A stretch of 24,500 bases of DNA from Chrysomallon squamiferum (GCA_012295275.1 CM022679.1:22153110-22177609), one strand, 5' to 3'; positions 1-9,546 are shown, counted from the stretch's first letter. The notes: generated from the letters alone by a model not told the origin. Program-made: numbers and translations.

Positions 1-227
1 ACATAAATTAATGCATTATAGGTATGTCTGAATGTGGTTGTATAAAGCTTTTCTTTCATTTAAGAAAACTGCCACACCAAAAAAGAAAAACATTGATAGG
101 AATAGTGTTTTCCATAGAAATATAACCATTAAATTTTATTATAAAGTTCACAGAACAAATTAAAATAGTAAACATGTTTATTTTTTAATATACACCTTTG
201 ACACAAGCTTAACATATGTTATTTCAG
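1..227 (+). other. Intron of the UBXN8-like gene (partial)
   Basis: Non-coding, AT-rich sequence that ends in the acceptor atttcag at 221-227. It is the 3' part of the intron before the first visible UBXN8-like exon. The exon or exons for the N-terminal membrane region must lie left of the window. Confidence 0.75.
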
Positions 228-310
228 AAAAGCCAAATGAAGATATTTCAGTCAAAAAAAGAAAACAAATTGAAGCAAGAGAAAAACTACAAGAACAACA
301 TGATATAAAG
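228..310 (+). CDS. UBXN8: UBXN8-like coding exon 1 of 5 in window
   Basis: Follows the acceptor atttcag and ends at the donor gtatta (311). The first two bases complete a codon begun in the previous exon. The remaining 81 nt encode 27 residues, lysine- and glutamate-rich (VKKRKQIEAREKLQEQ), as expected for the helical, charged stretch after the membrane anchor. It ends in phase 0. Confidence 0.82.
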
Positions 311-481
311 GTATTATTTTTGATTTATATGGATTAGGTTTCATATATTTTTTTAACCATCTTGAATTTTCAGAGATTAGAGAACACTGTCTGTATAATG
401 TAATGAAAATTTATACTGAATTACTTTCATCAACTATTCTGTGTTTGCCTCAAATTTTTTTTATTTTCATATTTAGCTCAC

Positions 482-540
482 ACACAACTCTCTCTCTCTC
501 TCTCTCTCGCCCCCTCTCTCTCACTCTGCACACACACACA
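482..540. repeat. Compound CT / CA microsatellite in a UBXN8-like intron
   Basis: An interrupted CT run (about 489-521) with a short C-rich break is followed by CA repeats (about 528-540). It lies between exons 228-310 and 649-768. Simple repeat only. Confidence 0.9.
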
Positions 541-648
541 TACAAACACATGTACAAACACATGCACACATGTAATATTTAAATTTGCATGAAGAGAAAA
601 ACATTGGCAGGCACACCAACCATATGATGTTGTGTTTATATTGAATAG

Positions 649-768
649 GCTGTCATATTTAATGAGAAAATACTTGTACCAAGAGAGGAAGCTAAAAAGA
701 AGAAAAAGGAAAAAGAATTTGAAAGGTTCTCAGGACCTGCGTGGAAAGGAGAAGGACACGAGCTTGGC
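649..768 (+). CDS. UBXN8: UBXN8-like coding exon 2 of 5 in window
   Basis: Forty codons between the acceptor tgaatag (642-648) and the donor gtaata (769). Encodes residues 28-67: a PREEAKKKKKEKEFERF basic helix, then the AWKGEGHELG block. The matching positions in animal UBXN8 carry an AWKL..GHKLG-type motif, which is the best single clue separating this gene from other UBX proteins. Both ends are phase 0. Confidence 0.87.
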
Positions 769-1332
769 GTAATATTTGTTTTTTAATTACTTTTTAATTT
801 GTTTATTTTTATTATTATTTTTTATTTTTTCCATGTTTTATATACATATATATCACATCAAATTATAACATATTATTTTTCTTAACAAATTGAAAGAGTA
901 ATGAGACTTTTTCCTTTTTAATTTTTTGAGTTTTATTTTTTATACATGTGTGTTGTTGTTGTTGGGTTTTTTTTATCATTAATCCAGCAGTCACATTTGT
1001 TTTATTTCATTTGAGATGTATTCTCTTTTATTATTATGTTTTTTTTAAAACATAATGAAGAACCTTTTTGCATTTCTTTCACTTCCAACTGCTTATTTCA
1101 AAACAAAAATTCTTTGTAAAATTGTTAACCAGACTTACTGTCTAAATTGTTTTTAATAAAAAAATATTTCATTTATTTATTTTTTTATTAAAAGTGCTTT
1201 TTAATAAAGTAAATGAAAAAAAAACATATTTCTGTTAAAACTATTTTTAACAAAATAAATGTATAAAACATAGTTTCATTAAAATTGTTTTTAATAAAAT
1301 AAATAAATAGTTTTATTAAAATGTTCTTCCAG
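769..1332 (+). other. UBXN8-like intron, T-rich
   Basis: A 564-nt intron. It has no coding potential and consists of T-rich and ATTT-rich low-complexity sequence. Around 1150-1320 it carries several related pieces built on a ttttaataaaat core, an imperfect local repeat. Confidence 0.7.
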
Positions 1333-1464
1333 GGTGATTTGTATTTAGAGAACACAGATTCAGATGAACAGACACTGAGTCTGACTGCAGCTAGAAGAAG
1401 AAAATTACCTGAATCAGAGTCTAAAGTCATCCCTCAGTCAACCGTTAAACAGAAAGTGAAAAAG
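1333..1464 (+). CDS. UBXN8: UBXN8-like coding exon 3 of 5 in window
   Basis: Forty-four codons between the acceptor ttccag (1327-1332) and the donor gtaaag (1465). Encodes residues 68-111, a low-complexity acidic then basic linker (ENTDSDEQTLS, then AARRRK) before the UBX domain. This linker is poorly conserved in the family, so the exon is supported mainly by splice signals, phase and position. Confidence 0.8.
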
Positions 1465-1697
1465 GTAAAGAGTCTCTCTGAGTAAAAAAAAAATCTTTTT
1501 ATTGCAGTTTACATCTATGAATATTTGTCATTCCTAATTTAATAATTTAATTCTTGGCTTAGAAAGAAACTTAATCATTTCATTTGCGTCTTTATTTAAA
1601 AAGAAATAATATAAAAACATCATTCATACTTCACCTAGAAGGTATTACATTCGATACATTTGAACATGTAGTATAATTATTATTGAAATGTATTCAG

Positions 1698-1814
1698 GTT
1701 ATCACTCTTCCTGAAGAGCCAGCAGAGGGCAGCACTGATAGTGTTACTGTAATTCTACGAACACCTGTTGGAAGAATGTTTAAAAGAAAATTCTATCATT
1801 ATAATCAGTTTCAG
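1698..1814 (+). CDS. UBXN8: UBXN8-like coding exon 4 of 5 in window, start of the UBX domain
   Basis: Thirty-nine codons between the acceptor tattcag (1691-1697) and the donor gtgacc (1815). Encodes residues 112-150: the LPEEP linker, then the first UBX strands (SVTVILRTPVG) and RMFKRKF. The arginine in the first strand (residue 132) is the one that, with the later FPR-type loop, contacts the p97 N-domain in studied UBX proteins. An upstream in-frame ATG at 1683 lies before the acceptor and is intronic. Confidence 0.9.
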
Positions 1815-2287
1815 GTGACCTATTGTTTTGCATTTGTTTTTAATTCTTTATCTGCTGTGAAGATGAAATTGATTATTGTGTGATGTTTAGTTGCTGTTTT
1901 AATGAAAGGTGGGTGAATGTTTCCAAGTTTATTGTTAGTGTGAATCTTTTGTTTTTCTGGTGTGTTTTTTTTTGTTTCTTGTTTTTTTCTTTTTCTTTTG
2001 AGACCAGAATAAATGTGACTGATCATAATAAGGATTTGTACATCTGTAAATTTTTCGATGAATGTCACTGTGTATCAGTGAGTGTTTGTGTTTATCAGGT
2101 TGTATGTATTTATATGTAGACATATTAGTAACCTTAGTGAAACACGTCTATCTCTGTCAAATTGTAATATGAGTTTTATATTTGATGTATATTTTATCTT
2201 CTGTATCAATAAATAGATAGATATGTATTTTAATAGGATTTCCAGCATTAGTTAATTAATTAATTTATTTATTTATTTATTTCACAG
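1815..2287 (+). other. UBXN8-like last intron
   Basis: A 473-nt intron between the two UBX-domain exons, T-rich, ending in an ATTT run (about 2262-2283) next to the acceptor. ORFs seen here on both strands are by-products of AT-rich sequence. Confidence 0.75.
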
Positions 2288-2449
2288 GCTGTCTTGGACT
2301 ACATGACAACAGTTGGTTTCAGTCAGTCGCTGTATACAATCTCTACCTCGTATCCTAGAAGGAACTTGTCTGAGGACAATGATAAAACTTTACTCGAGTT
2401 AGGATTTAAAACTCAAGTGACACTGAATGTTGAGGAAAAAGATGAATAA
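2288..2449 (+). CDS. UBXN8: UBXN8-like terminal coding exon, end of the UBX domain
   Basis: Follows the acceptor ttcacag (2281-2287) and ends with TAA at 2447-2449. Encodes 53 residues: LDYMTTVGF, LYTISTSYPRR, the LLELGF turn and the final strand TQVTLNVEEK. This is the second half of a UBX fold. The p97-contact loop reads Tyr-Pro-Arg (residues 172-174) instead of the usual Phe-Pro-Arg. The acidic C-terminus (EEKDE) fits the short charged tail of UBXN8. An AATAAA hexamer (2445-2450) overlaps the stop codon. Confidence 0.92.
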   Translation, partial: AVLDYMTTVGFSQSLYTISTSYPRRNLSEDNDKTLLELGFKTQVTLNVEEKDE

Positions 2450-2679
2450 AACTGTGTCTTGTTTTTAACTCAGACAACAAAGAATATAATCATTAGGAAG
2501 TTTATAAATGATTTTTCTGAAATTTTTATGCAATATAATTTTTCCAGATGTTCTTCTAATTATAGCTGAACTGTGCTTTTTAGCTTTAGTTTTTTTCAAA
2601 GTGAAAAACAAAAACTAATTTAAATATCTATTAGTTTTGTTAATTGAGTATCAAATTGTAAAGGAAGTAATAGTGAGGC
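2450..2679 (+). other. UBXN8-like 3' untranslated region / flank
   Basis: AT-rich non-coding sequence directly after the stop codon. Besides the AATAAA overlapping the stop (2445-2450), there is no polyadenylation hexamer with an obvious downstream GT-rich element in this piece. Confidence 0.5.
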
Positions 2680-3050
2680 AATGAAGTAGCTGGAAATAGA
2701 TTGTCTGAATTCAAAATATTGGAAATAACAAAAAAAGATCTGGAAATAACTGGGTTTGCTGAATGAAAACAATGGAAATAGCATTGCTGAATACAAAACA
2801 GAGGAATTACCAGTAAATTTCTAAATAAAAGATTTGGAAATAACTGATTCACCAAATGAAAAAAAAATACAACTAGTGTTGCTGAAGTCAATACACTGGA
2901 AATATAAGTCTTTTTCTGAATAAAAGATTTGGAAATACAAGAGCTGGAAATAACCAAATTTTGCTGAATAAAGAAAGTGGAACAGAATTTTGATGAATAT
3001 AAGGCAAAAATGGAAATAATATCTGTTTGCTGAATAAAACAGTAGGTTAT
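2680..3050. repeat. Degenerate tandem repeat with TGGAAATA / GCTGAATAAAA blocks
   Basis: TGGAAATA occurs at 2691, 2720, 2741, 2773, 2835, 2897, 2930, 2945 and 3011. Blocks like TTGCTGAAT(A/G)AAA alternate with it (near 2758, 2784, 2880, 2914, 2962 and 3030). Spacing is irregular (about 15-66 nt), so this looks like an old decayed minisatellite. It lies in the 3' flank of the UBXN8-like gene and creates open frames on the - strand that I do not regard as genes. Confidence 0.7.
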
Positions 3051-4189
3051 AATTATGTTGTGTCAAATAAGAATGCAGATGGGTTTAAAAAACTAATGTA
3101 TTTCAGAATTACTTTGTGAAAAATGCTTTCAAAGTTATGGCTGTGCTTTTTAAAGGGTTTTTATAATGTACTGGTGATGGTATATATTATCAAATGGCCA
3201 AAATACATTTTGTATACTTTTAAATTATTGCTTTATTAATTTCTAACAACCAGTTTTTAACAAGTTTTTGAAATATATATATATTATTTAAATGTTTAAA
3301 AGTGCCAATTTTGTTATGTGGATTGTTTTTGAAAATTATCATACTGTGTGAAAACTTAAATATACATTTTCGTGTGAAAAAAATAAATATACACTTCACT
3401 TTGATCACAATAAAGTCCTCTATAAATCAAATATATAAATAGCTTTTGTAAACTTATTTTATTGTTCATTCATCTTGGTTTAGTTATGCAACCCCCAAGC
3501 ATGTAAAATAAATAAAGAAATATCTACAATTTCTCTATTTAAAGGTAATAATTTCTTTATTACTGATTCATGATAAGATTCATTTTATCTTCATGTTTGA
3601 TTATTCCTTCTCAGTTCCTGTTCTCTCTTTTGAACCTTAGACATTTATCAACCCTTGGATATACCAGTCTGCCAAATCCTGTCCTAGAGATTAAAATCCT
3701 TCTTTTACTAAATACTGATTATCACGTTACATAAAATAGTCATTTTAATAATTAAAAACATTATTTTACAACTAATGATTAGAATGTGTTTTTAACAAGT
3801 TTTACATAACTTAAAAAAAAACAGAAAAGAAAAGGTCATCATTTTTTTAGTAAATGTTTTAGAAAATTAGATAGGGATGATGGATACCAAGTTCAAGATT
3901 GTGTACTTGGATCTTGAATAATGCCATATTTTATGTAATTATTTTTTATTATTATTTTTTCTTTTATGAAAACTGAAAATTATATATTTTGAAAAAAAAC
4001 AAATAAATATAACATAAAAAGAACTTATACAGATGATTTTGTTATTTCTTGTATCTCAAACACATATATTGTATTCATTTACTTATCTCTTTCTTAAAAA
4101 TGTTTTTCTTGAAGCACAATCTATACTGTTGTGGCAACAATATTCATCCTCATTTAACATTAAATATTCTTGTATTTGTTAAACAGATA
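3051..4189 (+). other. AT-rich non-coding sequence with candidate polyadenylation signals
   Basis: No coding signal. Possible + strand poly(A) hexamers include AATAAA at 3409-3414 and within the aaataaataaag run near 3508-3518. Either could end a long UBXN8-like transcript, but nothing in the sequence decides between them. Confidence 0.35.
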
Positions 4190-5330
4190 ATGGTATTACG
4201 ACTTTCATTTCCACTGTCATGTTTTTATTTATTCTGTACTGATAACCTTTACCTGCATTTAACTTAAAACTATCTGTTTTGTTCTGAGCATTTCTCTTAT
4301 TAATAATAGTTACCTGCATTATCACCTTAAAGCCTTCTGTTTCATTTTTAATACTTATGCCATCCTTACCTTTATCTGCACTATCACCTTAAAGTCTTGT
4401 TTTGTTCTTGTTGTTTTTGACACTGTAATCATTACTGTTATTGTAATCACCTCTGCAGTTTTGTCACATTTCAGTTATCACCTTCAGTTACCAAGATAAG
4501 ACTTAAAATGCAGAAGATGCACGATTATCATTTTAATCTGGTTACTATCTGCTTTAGTGTATTTTAAATTCATCTTTTTTTATCAAGGTATTTTTGTAGT
4601 TTAATATGTTAACTTTCAACAGATTTTTTTTTTTCTGTATTATCATATTGTTAAATTTGTTCACGCTTACTTCATTGGATATTATATTCAGGGAACAAGT
4701 GCAAATTTGGGATTCAAGATTGAGTAGGAATTTGAATAGCAATTCAGACTTGATTACTATCTATATTATTATATTCAAACCTGCTCTTATGCATTTATAT
4801 TCTTCAGTGAACAAGGAACATAAAAAGAATAGGAATTGTACTTGAACCTTTGTCCTTCTGACTATCTGCATGTCCACTGTTTTGATCAAGATGTTTTTGT
4901 GATGTAATTTCCATGATTTACATAAAGTGGCATCTTAAATCTGGGTTAACTATCTGTATTATTGCTATTAAGACAACTGTGTATTATTTTGTATTTTGTT
5001 GTTTGTTTGTTTGTTTGTTATTAACTTCATGTTCACTGGATCTGAAGATTAGGGTTATTCACTGTTTTTGTCTGAATTATTACTTTCAAGCCCTATGTTT
5101 TGTTTAAGATGTTTTCACCATTAAGTGGATATGCTCTTTAGTTAATCATAAAAATTTCAGATTTTAGTCTGGGTAGATGCTAATACTTACATTAATCATC
5201 ATCATCATCATTTATGAGGCAATCTAAGTTTGCATATTTGAACAAATAAATGTGGTTTTTAAACTTAAAATCCTGGGAATTAGTTGGGTATTGATCCTGA
5301 TTACTTTCTGTTCTGTCTTCAGGGCAGTAG
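4190..5330. repeat. Highly decayed repeat tract (ACTATCTG / CACCTTAAAG family)
   Basis: Short related blocks recur. TTACCTGCATTATCACCTTAAAG is closely echoed near 4252, 4311 and 4372. ACTATCTG-type words occur near 4270, 4544, 4756, 4860 and 4949, often followed 20-40 nt later by CTGTTTTGTTC or CAAGATGTTTT. No exact period survives. It looks like an ancient tandem array or nested copies of one element. No protein signal. Confidence 0.45.
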
Positions 5331-6140
5331 CATACTGACTCTTTGTATCAAGGCTGTTACCACAGCAATGAACTGAGCCTTGCAGTGAAGGATCAGGAAA
5401 TTAATATTACTTTGTCCTTGGCAGGACAGCACTAGACTTTAACATTAGTCACAGCATGAGATACATGATCCTGTCTGGAATTTCTGAAAGAACAGGCTGT
5501 AACTGAGGCGTATGTAATTTTCAAGATGATCACAAGATAAAGTAATAGAGTGAGAGATAGAAATAAAGAAAAGAAAGATGAGTGGCATGCTCCCTGTATG
5601 ACAGTGAATGAATATTCAGTGTATGCAAGTAAACAGTGAATTCACCTACTTTATCCTTCGTCATTTGTTAATGTTTAGTGTGACCGTAGTAAATTGTCAC
5701 CTGAATGCTACATCAGGGATTATGTGTTTACTACTGTTCACTGAAAATGGATATGGATTTTTGTATAGATTTATTTTAAACATCTGTGTGTCTATTATAT
5801 TAATGTTGTTGTGTACACTTGTATGCAATATATATATAAATTATGGCTTAATAAAGAGACCTGATATTCATTAATTCAGGTTTATTTATCAGATGTTTAT
5901 CCAGTATAGGCAAAACGCCATAATAAACTTTTTATCAATAATAATAATAATAATAATAACAAAAATAAACAAACGACTGTTCATTATTATTTCATTAGAT
6001 TTTGATATGAATTATTTTGAAATATATGATATACTTTCGCAAATTATGTTTTAGATTGATTGTACTGATGAATTTAGCACTAAAAAAAAAAAAAAAAAAA
6101 AAAAAAATAAATAATAATAATAATAATAAAATAAAATTTA
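5331..6140. other. Non-coding sequence with a TAA run and an A-tract
   Basis: No gene recognised. It contains an AATAAA at 5850-5855, a TAA run at about 5937-5959, and an uninterrupted A-tract (about 6081-6107) followed by TAA repeats to about 6129. An 88-residue open frame at 5608-5874 has no recognisable features. Confidence 0.4.
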
Positions 6141-6189
6141 AAAATCAAAATGCATGCACTTAGCATTCGTTATTTTTCGTATGTCTCAT

Positions 6190-6235
6190 TCGGAATGAGG
6201 TCATTCCACTGTGAATTGAACATGCGCAGTAATAA
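6190..6235. promoter_or_regulatory. Candidate regulatory patch: GGAATGA palindrome and NRF1-like site
   Basis: GGAATGA and TCATTCC form a perfect 7-bp inverted repeat with a 2-nt spacer (6192-6207). Each arm contains the GGAATG/CATTCC core bound by TEAD factors. CATGCGCAGT follows at 6221-6230 and resembles one half of the NRF1 site. CpGs are locally enriched in an AT-rich setting. No adjacent gene is recognised, so function is inferred from motifs only. Confidence 0.25.
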
Positions 6236-6599
6236 TCAAAATACGTAACTGGAGGCAAACAAAGAAGTTGTGAGAAGTTATTCGATTGCACTTGTCTGCT
6301 TTCCTTTGTGTTAATTAGCTAAGGTATCAGGTTACGTAATTATATGGACCCATTAATTAAAGTGTAACAATAATCCACTACCGCCACTGTTCTGTTCTTA
6401 AGAAGTGAAGTAATTAGTGTCTTGGTTGCATAGGAAACAATGTATTCAACTTTAGAGGTTTGCTTTGATCGTAGACAAATTCATAGCCTGGGTACATTTT
6501 GAATACTTATTTATTTATTTATTTATTTATTTAATTGATTAAATGATGTCTATTTTTTTTTTTTTTTTCCCTTTTTTTATTGTTGTTACATTTTTAATT

Positions 6600-6630
<31 letters not shown>

Positions 6631-7559
6631 TTTTTTATTTATTTATTTATTTATTTTCAAAAGTTTAAAGCTAATTGAATTTGAGACGAGATTTCGAACA
6701 TGGTCGAAGACCGAGACCGAGATTTCCTGTTTTTCATTGCAAATGTACTTGAATAAATCTTTTAAATTCTAAATTTTACACAGATTAAAAACACAGGTAC
6801 CCGTTTCTAATAAGTATTTTTGCTAATCGATAACACAGCAAAAATCACACAACATGCAATTTTAATTGCTTTTTTCTTCCTTTGACAAAATTTTCTCCGG
6901 TATTTTAACCAAATATCGGAAGGCTGTTTGCCCTCGACCCCGGGTACCCTTCGTCGAAAGCCCATGTTTTATGAATCCTCAGGAAAGTACAGTACTGAAG
7001 TAACTAGACTGGTTAATTGTTAGAAAAGACATGTTTCCAGAATATCTAAAACAAAAACGTGGAAGTACACAAAGTTTATTTATGCCTACTATACATTTTC
7101 CAAAAATGTAACCTTTAAAAAGAAGAGTAAAAAAATATCCATATATCTGATAATTATCTTTAATTTTATTCTGTCACTGATTCATTTGATATTTTAATTC
7201 CTTGAATGGTTCCCTATTTATTTGTTTATTTGTTTGTTTCACTTTTTCATTAATAAAAAAAGAAAAAATTCTCCAGTAAATAAAACAGTCATTATAATAT
7301 CAAACAAAATAATTGTATATTTTAAAATTGAGGATAAAAATTACTACATATTTTGAAAGCAAAGACTACAGTGTATGGGTACGGGAACTCTTTTTACGCG
7401 TCCACTTCCAAATCAAGGTTCAGGCACGCCTATCTCGAATCCGATCTCTGAGATCGCCAGGGATGGGTTCCGGGATAGGAGAGGGGTAGGGGAGAAGGTG
7501 AAGTGTTTGAAGTGGGTAATTTGCAATTAGCATCAAGTGCTTTTCAGTTAACAAGAACC
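6236..7559. other. Non-coding sequence with ATTT arrays
   Basis: Contains ATTT arrays (about 6507-6531 and 6597-6656), a T-tract near 6551-6568 and otherwise unique AT-rich sequence. The stretch 7375-7500 is less AT-rich, with several CpGs, but shows no open frame or RNA fold that I can name. Confidence 0.4.
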
Positions 7560-7565
7560 AAAATA

Positions 7566-7568
<3 letters not shown>

Positions 7569-7596
<28 letters not shown>

Positions 7597-7621
7597 TTTG
7601 TAGTTGTTGTTGTTGTTGTTG
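7569..7621. repeat. A-tract followed by a TTG run
   Basis: An uninterrupted run of more than 25 A (about 7570-7596) is followed closely by TTG repeats (about 7604-7621). An A-tract this long could mark the end of an old retroposed element, but no body or target duplication is recognisable. Confidence 0.7.
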
Positions 7622-8355
7622 TATTTATAAATGGGAATAACGCTATTTTCATTAAGGTTATTGTTTTATAGATTACAGTAAGAATACGTTTTCTCAGAAC
7701 ACATTATACATGCAGTGTATATTTTTCTTCATTCGCATAATTAAGTCAAGGATAGCCCGGATTAAGGTCAAGTGTAAACCTTTTGTATAATGAGTAAAAT
7801 AACTGACTTCGAGTACTTCGCATTTCTGTTATTATTAACACTACCTGAAGGCCAGCGCTTCTCAGTGTGTGTGGTATATCGGTACATTGAATATTACGTC
7901 ACTACGTAGTATATTACGTTTATCTGTTATTACGTACATGTTTGACGTATATGTTTCTACCTGTATTATGATACAATTATGGCATAAGTCGCATGCAATT
8001 AGAGTTTACCATTGTTAGTTATGTATAATTATCACTGACAGAGATACAATAACAGTATGAAATGATCGTAATGCACACACTATTTATGTTGTATATTAAT
8101 TTATATTCATCTCGCTTTATGATTGGACATATTTCATGAACTGATTCCTAGCAATGGAAATTTGATCATTAAGATTTTAAAATAGTCGCCGTAATGAATG
8201 GTCGATAATAATACGGCTACAGATCGTGCTTACGTAAGACACTATAATTACGAAACTGCTGTGAAATGTATAAAATGTGAATCGCAATAGATAACGCTAA
8301 TAAACTGTGATAATCACCAGAATCAGTCTACTGCATCCCACAAATCAAAGTAGTT
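7622..8355. other. Unique non-coding sequence
   Basis: No gene recognised. Between about 7890 and 7950 the word ACGTA recurs several times, giving a local CpG cluster of unknown meaning. Confidence 0.35.
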
Positions 8356-8357
8356 CT

Positions 8358-8432
8358 CATTTATTATTATTATCATCATCATCATCATCATCATCATCAT
8401 TATTATTTTTATCATTATCATTATCATCATCA

Positions 8433-8475
<43 letters not shown>

Positions 8476-8486
8476 CATCATTATTA
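8358..8486. repeat. ATT / ATC compound microsatellite
   Basis: Trinucleotide array mixing ATT and ATC units: TTA, then ATC units (about 8371-8399), then mixed units, then ATT units to about 8475. The serine/leucine-rich open frame here is a translation of the repeat. Confidence 0.9.
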
Positions 8487-9317
8487 AGACAATAACCACA
8501 CTTTAGTCACAATTCCTGTGTTTAATATTACTAACAGCATTAAAATGTTCTGTGTGATCTTGTGTCTCAATGGGTTAAAGATTTCCATATTTAATCAATA
8601 ATGTACCAACACAAATATTTTTATATTTATTTATTTTTTACATTTTTTTTTATTTTTTTTTTTAAACCAACGTTTATATTTCAACACCATGACGTCTCCC
8701 ACCTTTTTCAAACCATGGATCCGATCCTGCACATTATTTCTTGCGAAGGGCGCAGTAACAAAGATATTTATTTGTGCATTATCTGTTACAAGTTTAGTTG
8801 TACTGCACACAAGATCAACCACGACACATTGGCTCCCGGCACAACTACGTCATGATAATACAGATGTCATGATAATACAGATAATACAGATAAAATTCGG
8901 AGCAATAGCCTTTATTAAAAGTACATCTAAGTACATATATGCTACCAAAAAAATACATAGTTTTAATAACATACAGTCAGTCGTCGTATCCATTTTCATA
9001 GGTTCGAGATAAAAATGTATATAAATTTTAGTGCATAATTTGATTTAGATGAAGCATATAGGGGTCCGTTTAAGGAGTTTAAAATACATAATATCTGATC
9101 CTTGTGTCAACGAATTTTCCTTCATGGGGGTCACTAGAGCAAAAAACTTAAAAGTGTATAGATAGGAAGTTTCCATTAAAGTATTCGGTTAAGTATTTAA
9201 ACATATATATATATCTAATCTATTGTGAATAACCGGAGTGAAAATGGGCTTGCTATATGACCTCAGCAAAAAAAAAAAAAAAACAAATTTCGTTGTAACA
9301 ATTTTGTTGATAAAGAA
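8487..9317. other. Non-coding sequence, short CpG-containing stretch
   Basis: T-rich to 8665, then less AT-rich to about 8850. At 8849-8882 a 17-bp unit (GTCATGATAATACAGAT) is directly duplicated, with part of it repeated again. Open frames exist on both strands at 8601-8855. One has a CIIC motif followed by Cys and His, but there is no recognisable domain and no clean acceptor. Confidence 0.35.
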
Positions 9318-9482
9318 ATGGGGCGACTTAAAGAAGTCACGTGGTTCAAAGGTCATGCACGATCGTACCAGTTTGACTTGCCAGAAGGTGACGGGGTTAA
9401 AGAGAGGATAACGGAGGGGGGGGGAGAGAAAAGAAAGAAAGGAAAAGAAACTGATGACTGGTTTAATAAGAAAATAGTACAG
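9318..9482 (+). CDS. Weak candidate first coding exon (55 codons), unidentified
   Basis: An open frame starts at an ATG in favourable context (gaaATGG, 9318) and runs 55 codons to CAG followed by GTAATG, a good splice donor at 9483. The product is charged (MGRLKEVTWFKGHAR at the start, a KRKKGKE stretch near the end). Its composition is less AT-driven than its surroundings. I recognise no family and found no convincing partner exon to the right, so it may be chance. If real, it is the start of an unknown + strand gene. Confidence 0.2.
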
Positions 9483-9517
9483 GTAATGTGGTATAAATAG
9501 TTAAAAGTTTCTCTGTT

Positions 9518-9546
9518 TACGCGCGCGCGTGCGCACACACACACAT
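9518..9546. repeat. Alternating purine-pyrimidine tract (GC then CA)
   Basis: Strict alternation over about 28 nt: GCGCGCGCGTGCGC runs directly into ACACACACACA. Such GC/CA alternation is the classical Z-DNA-forming sequence. Confidence 0.75.

Larger units (their letters stand above)
228..2449 (+). other. UBXN8: UBXN8-like gene, 3' portion (five coding exons, partial at the 5' end)
   Basis: Five exons (228-310, 649-768, 1333-1464, 1698-1814, 2288-2449) join in one frame into 203 residues and a stop. All visible junctions are phase 0 with GT/AG ends. Residues about 34-67 hold a basic linker and a tryptophan-containing block (FSGPAWKGEGHELG) matching the region before the UBX domain in animal UBXN8 as I remember it. 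Residues about 112-203 hold the PEEP linker and the UBX domain. In known family members UBXN8 is an ER-membrane protein that recruits p97/VCP to the membrane for ER-associated degradation. Vertebrate UBXN8 is about 270 residues, so some 65 N-terminal residues, including the membrane segment, are missing here. Another UBX protein is possible, but the tail and linker fit UBXN8 best. The name comes from recognition, not a database search. Confidence 0.87.

Noticed and set aside
1683-1883. UBXN8 exon 4 read as an independent 66-codon gene from the ATG at 1683
   Set aside because: The ATG lies before a strong acceptor and the end runs through a donor. Joining 1698-1814 to its neighbours restores a complete UBX domain.
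2640-3066. Two overlapping - strand open frames of 81-105 codons rich in Phe/Tyr/Ser
   Set aside because: They are produced by the decayed repeat at 2680-3050 read antisense. No domain, no splice borders.
5608-5874. 88-codon + strand frame
   Set aside because: Phe/Leu/Ile-rich from AT bias, no domain. An AATAAA inside its end suggests non-coding transcript end at most.
7375-7520. Less AT-rich stretch with TCGAATCC, considered as a tRNA or tRNA-derived SINE
   Set aside because: The B-box resemblance is partial. No A-box at the right spacing and no cloverleaf could be drawn.
8601-8855. + strand frame with CIIC-x-Cys-His pattern resembling a zinc-binding motif
   Set aside because: Begins in poly-T/Phe low complexity, no acceptor before the interesting part, no recognised domain. 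The Cys spacing is not a complete known finger.
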